A stretch of 7,255 nucleotides of DNA, taken from assembly GCA_024644145.1 (NCBI GenBank), contig JAHELO010000078.1:1-7255 (forward strand), read 5' to 3'. Positions 6,094-7,255 of the stretch are shown here, in pieces. Within the stretch, counting starts at the first letter, position 1; every line of letters begins with the position of its first letter. The notes beneath the pieces are model-generated. The model ran no database searches, was not told the DNA's origin, and worked only from the letters and a program-made list of their open reading frames with translations. Source of the DNA: Christiangramia sp. (GTDB lineage: Bacteria; Bacteroidota; Bacteroidia; Flavobacteriales; Flavobacteriaceae). Both the position numbers and the translations under genes were made by a program.

Positions 6094-6138
6094 AATTTAT
6101 AACTTTAATAATCAACTAACTAATCAATTCAATTAGCC

Positions 6139-7014
6139 ATGAGCAAAAAGAATTATGCCGGGATACCCGATAAATACGCTCGTATAGACGAAGCAAAGGT
6201 GGTATTGATTCCTGTTCCCTATGATGGTACCAGTACCTGGCAAAAAGGCGCCGATAAAGGCCCTGATGCATTTTTGAACGCCTCAGAGAATATGGAGCTG
6301 TTCGATATTGAAACCAGAACCGAAGTTTATAAGAAAGGTATTTACCTTGCCCCACCGGTTACCGAAGATGCGTCTCCGGAAAAAATGGTGGAAGCAGTAT
6401 ATAAGACTACCAAGAATTATATCAAGCAAGACAAATTTGTCACTCTTTTTGGAGGGGAACATTCGGTTTCTATTGGAAGCATCAGAGCATTTAACGAGTC
6501 TTTTGAAGACCTTACGGTAGTTCAACTTGATGCTCATGCCGATCTCAGGCCTGAATATGAAGGCTCAAAATGCAATCATGCCTGCGCTTTGCATGAAGCG
6601 AGTAAAACCACAAACCTTATCCAGGTTGGGATAAGATCCATGGATATTTCTGAAGATGAGCATATGGATGAGAATCAGGTATATTTCGCTCATGACCTGT
6701 ATGAAGACTGGCAGGAAGATGCTATAGGACAAATGACTCCTAACGTATTTATCACCATAGACCTGGATGCTTTTGATCCAAGTATCATGCCTAGCACTGG
6801 AACTCCCGAACCGGGTGGCTTATTCTGGTATGAAACTCTGGAATTCCTTAAAATGATGTTCAAGAAAAAGAATGTGGTAGGTTTTGACATCGTAGAGCTT
6901 TGCCCGAATAAAGACGAGAAATCTTCAGATTTCCTGGCGGCAAAACTCTACTATAAAATGTTGAGCTATAAATTCAAATATCAAAATTACAACGAAGACG
7001 ACGAAGATGAGTAA
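6139..7014 (+). CDS. speB: Agmatinase (arginase/ureohydrolase family)
   Basis: This 291-residue cytosolic binuclear-manganese hydrolase should split agmatine into putrescine and urea. All six expected metal ligands are visible: H108 in GGEHSVSIG (105-113), D131, H133 and D135 in DAHAD, and D208 and D210 in DLDAFDPS (208-215). STGTPEPGGL (219-228) and E253 in DIVELCP are further family marks. Arginase itself shares the fold, but the decarboxylase immediately upstream favours agmatine. The ATG at 6139 follows a 45-bp AT-rich gap with a near-match -7 box (TAACTTTA, 6100-6107), so an internal promoter is possible but unproven. The protein ends in an acidic tail, NYNEDDEDE, whose last codons overlap the next gene by 8 bp. 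The pathway role is well supported by context. Confidence 0.93.
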   Translation: MSKKNYAGIPDKYARIDEAKVVLIPVPYDGTSTWQKGADKGPDAFLNASENMELFDIETRTEVYKKGIYLAPPVTEDASPEKMVEAVYKTTKNYIKQDKFVTLFGGEHSVSIGSIRAFNESFEDLTVVQLDAHADLRPEYEGSKCNHACALHEASKTTNLIQVGIRSMDISEDEHMDENQVYFAHDLYEDWQEDAIGQMTPNVFITIDLDAFDPSIMPSTGTPEPGGLFWYETLEFLKMMFKKKNVVGFDIVELCPNKDEKSSDFLAAKLYYKMLSYKFKYQNYNEDDEDE

Positions 7015-7255
7015 AGGACAAATCTCTCAATTTATAGAGAAATATTATTTACATTTTAATGCTGCAGCTCTTGTAGATGCAGCTAAAGATTACGAAAAAC
7101 AACTGGACAACGGGTCTAAAATGCTTGTTTCCCTGGCAGGTGCCATGAGTACCGCAGAACTGGGTAAGATATTTGCAGAAATGATTCGCCAGGATAAGGT
7201 TCATATCATCTCCTGTACGGGGGCAAACCTTGAAGAAGATGTGATGAACCTTGTA
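7007..7255 (+). CDS. Deoxyhypusine-synthase-like protein, N-terminal part (cut by window edge)
   Basis: This reading frame begins at an ATG overlapping the last 8 bases of agmatinase and stays open for 83 codons to the window end. The fragment resembles the start of the deoxyhypusine synthase fold: a helical beginning (SQFIEKYYLHFNAAALVDAA), then VSLAGAMSTAELGKIFAEMI (41-60) and VHIISCTGANLEEDVMNLV (65-83), which corresponds to the eukaryotic VDVLVTTAGGVEEDL region at the NAD-binding site. Eukaryotic and archaeal enzymes transfer the aminobutyl group of spermidine to eIF5A/aIF5A. Bacteria lack that protein, so here the acceptor is probably a free amine such as putrescine, giving homospermidine or spermidine; this is inference from family and context. 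The catalytic lysine lies beyond the window. The overlap implies translational coupling with agmatinase. Confidence 0.85.
   Translation, partial: MSKGQISQFIEKYYLHFNAAALVDAAKDYEKQLDNGSKMLVSLAGAMSTAELGKIFAEMIRQDKVHIISCTGANLEEDVMNLV

Noticed and set aside
6100..6107. TAACTTTA as an internal promoter for agmatinase
   Set aside because: One mismatch to TAnnTTTG and no TTG at the right distance upstream (the nearest is 27 bases away); in AT-rich DNA this is expected by chance.
7007..7255. Deoxyhypusine synthesis on a translation factor
   Set aside because: Bacteria have no eIF5A with the lysine to be modified (EF-P is modified by other enzymes), so the eukaryotic function was not transferred to this gene.
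1..7255. Mobile element, phage, CRISPR or defence system
   Set aside because: No transposase, integrase, terminal inverted repeats, direct-repeat array or defence-related domain is visible; all large frames are metabolic, membrane or RNA-modification genes.

Overview
The window looks like a chromosomal housekeeping segment from a Bacteroidota bacterium. It is most likely a marine Flavobacteriaceae of the Gramella/Christiangramia/Zunongwangia type. The grounds are: AT-leaning coding DNA; short leaders without Shine-Dalgarno sequences; a promoter with the Bacteroidota -7 box (TAnnTTTG) and a -33 TTG; a mevalonate-route gene set; and a compact arginine decarboxylase followed by agmatinase and a deoxyhypusine-synthase-like gene. 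The genus is an impression from remembered protein sequences, not a computed result. I see no tRNA, rRNA, CRISPR array, insertion sequence or phage gene.

Layout. (1) 1-471, minus strand: the N-terminal 157 codons of a TspO/MBR-family membrane protein that runs off the left edge. (2) 504-3495, plus strand: an isoprenoid block of diphosphomevalonate decarboxylase (mvaD), a mevalonate-kinase-like GHMP kinase and a UbiA-family prenyltransferase. It is divergent from tspO across only 32 bp, and the intergenic gaps of 49 and 9 bp suggest one transcript. (3) 3576-4415, plus strand: an RsuA/RluB-type pseudouridine synthase with its own recognisable promoter and an altered catalytic loop. (4) 4416-4689: a 274-bp non-coding stretch with T-tracts and several inverted repeats. 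(5) 4690-7255, plus strand: a polyamine block of arginine decarboxylase (TTG start), agmatinase and the first 83 codons of a deoxyhypusine-synthase-like protein. The last two genes overlap by 8 bp.

How the genes work together. The first block covers a first and a last step of the mevalonate route (mevalonate phosphorylation; decarboxylation to isopentenyl diphosphate) plus a membrane enzyme that transfers a polyprenyl chain. The other mevalonate genes must lie elsewhere. The last block reads as arginine -> agmatine -> putrescine -> a larger polyamine. Because bacteria lack eIF5A, the final enzyme probably makes homospermidine or spermidine rather than deoxyhypusine. This is the most interesting biology in the window. 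It is not a wholly unknown system: every large ORF falls in a known family, and the novelty is in active-site variants, the TTG start, the unexplained leader before arginine decarboxylase, and the exact products of the UbiA and deoxyhypusine-synthase-like enzymes.
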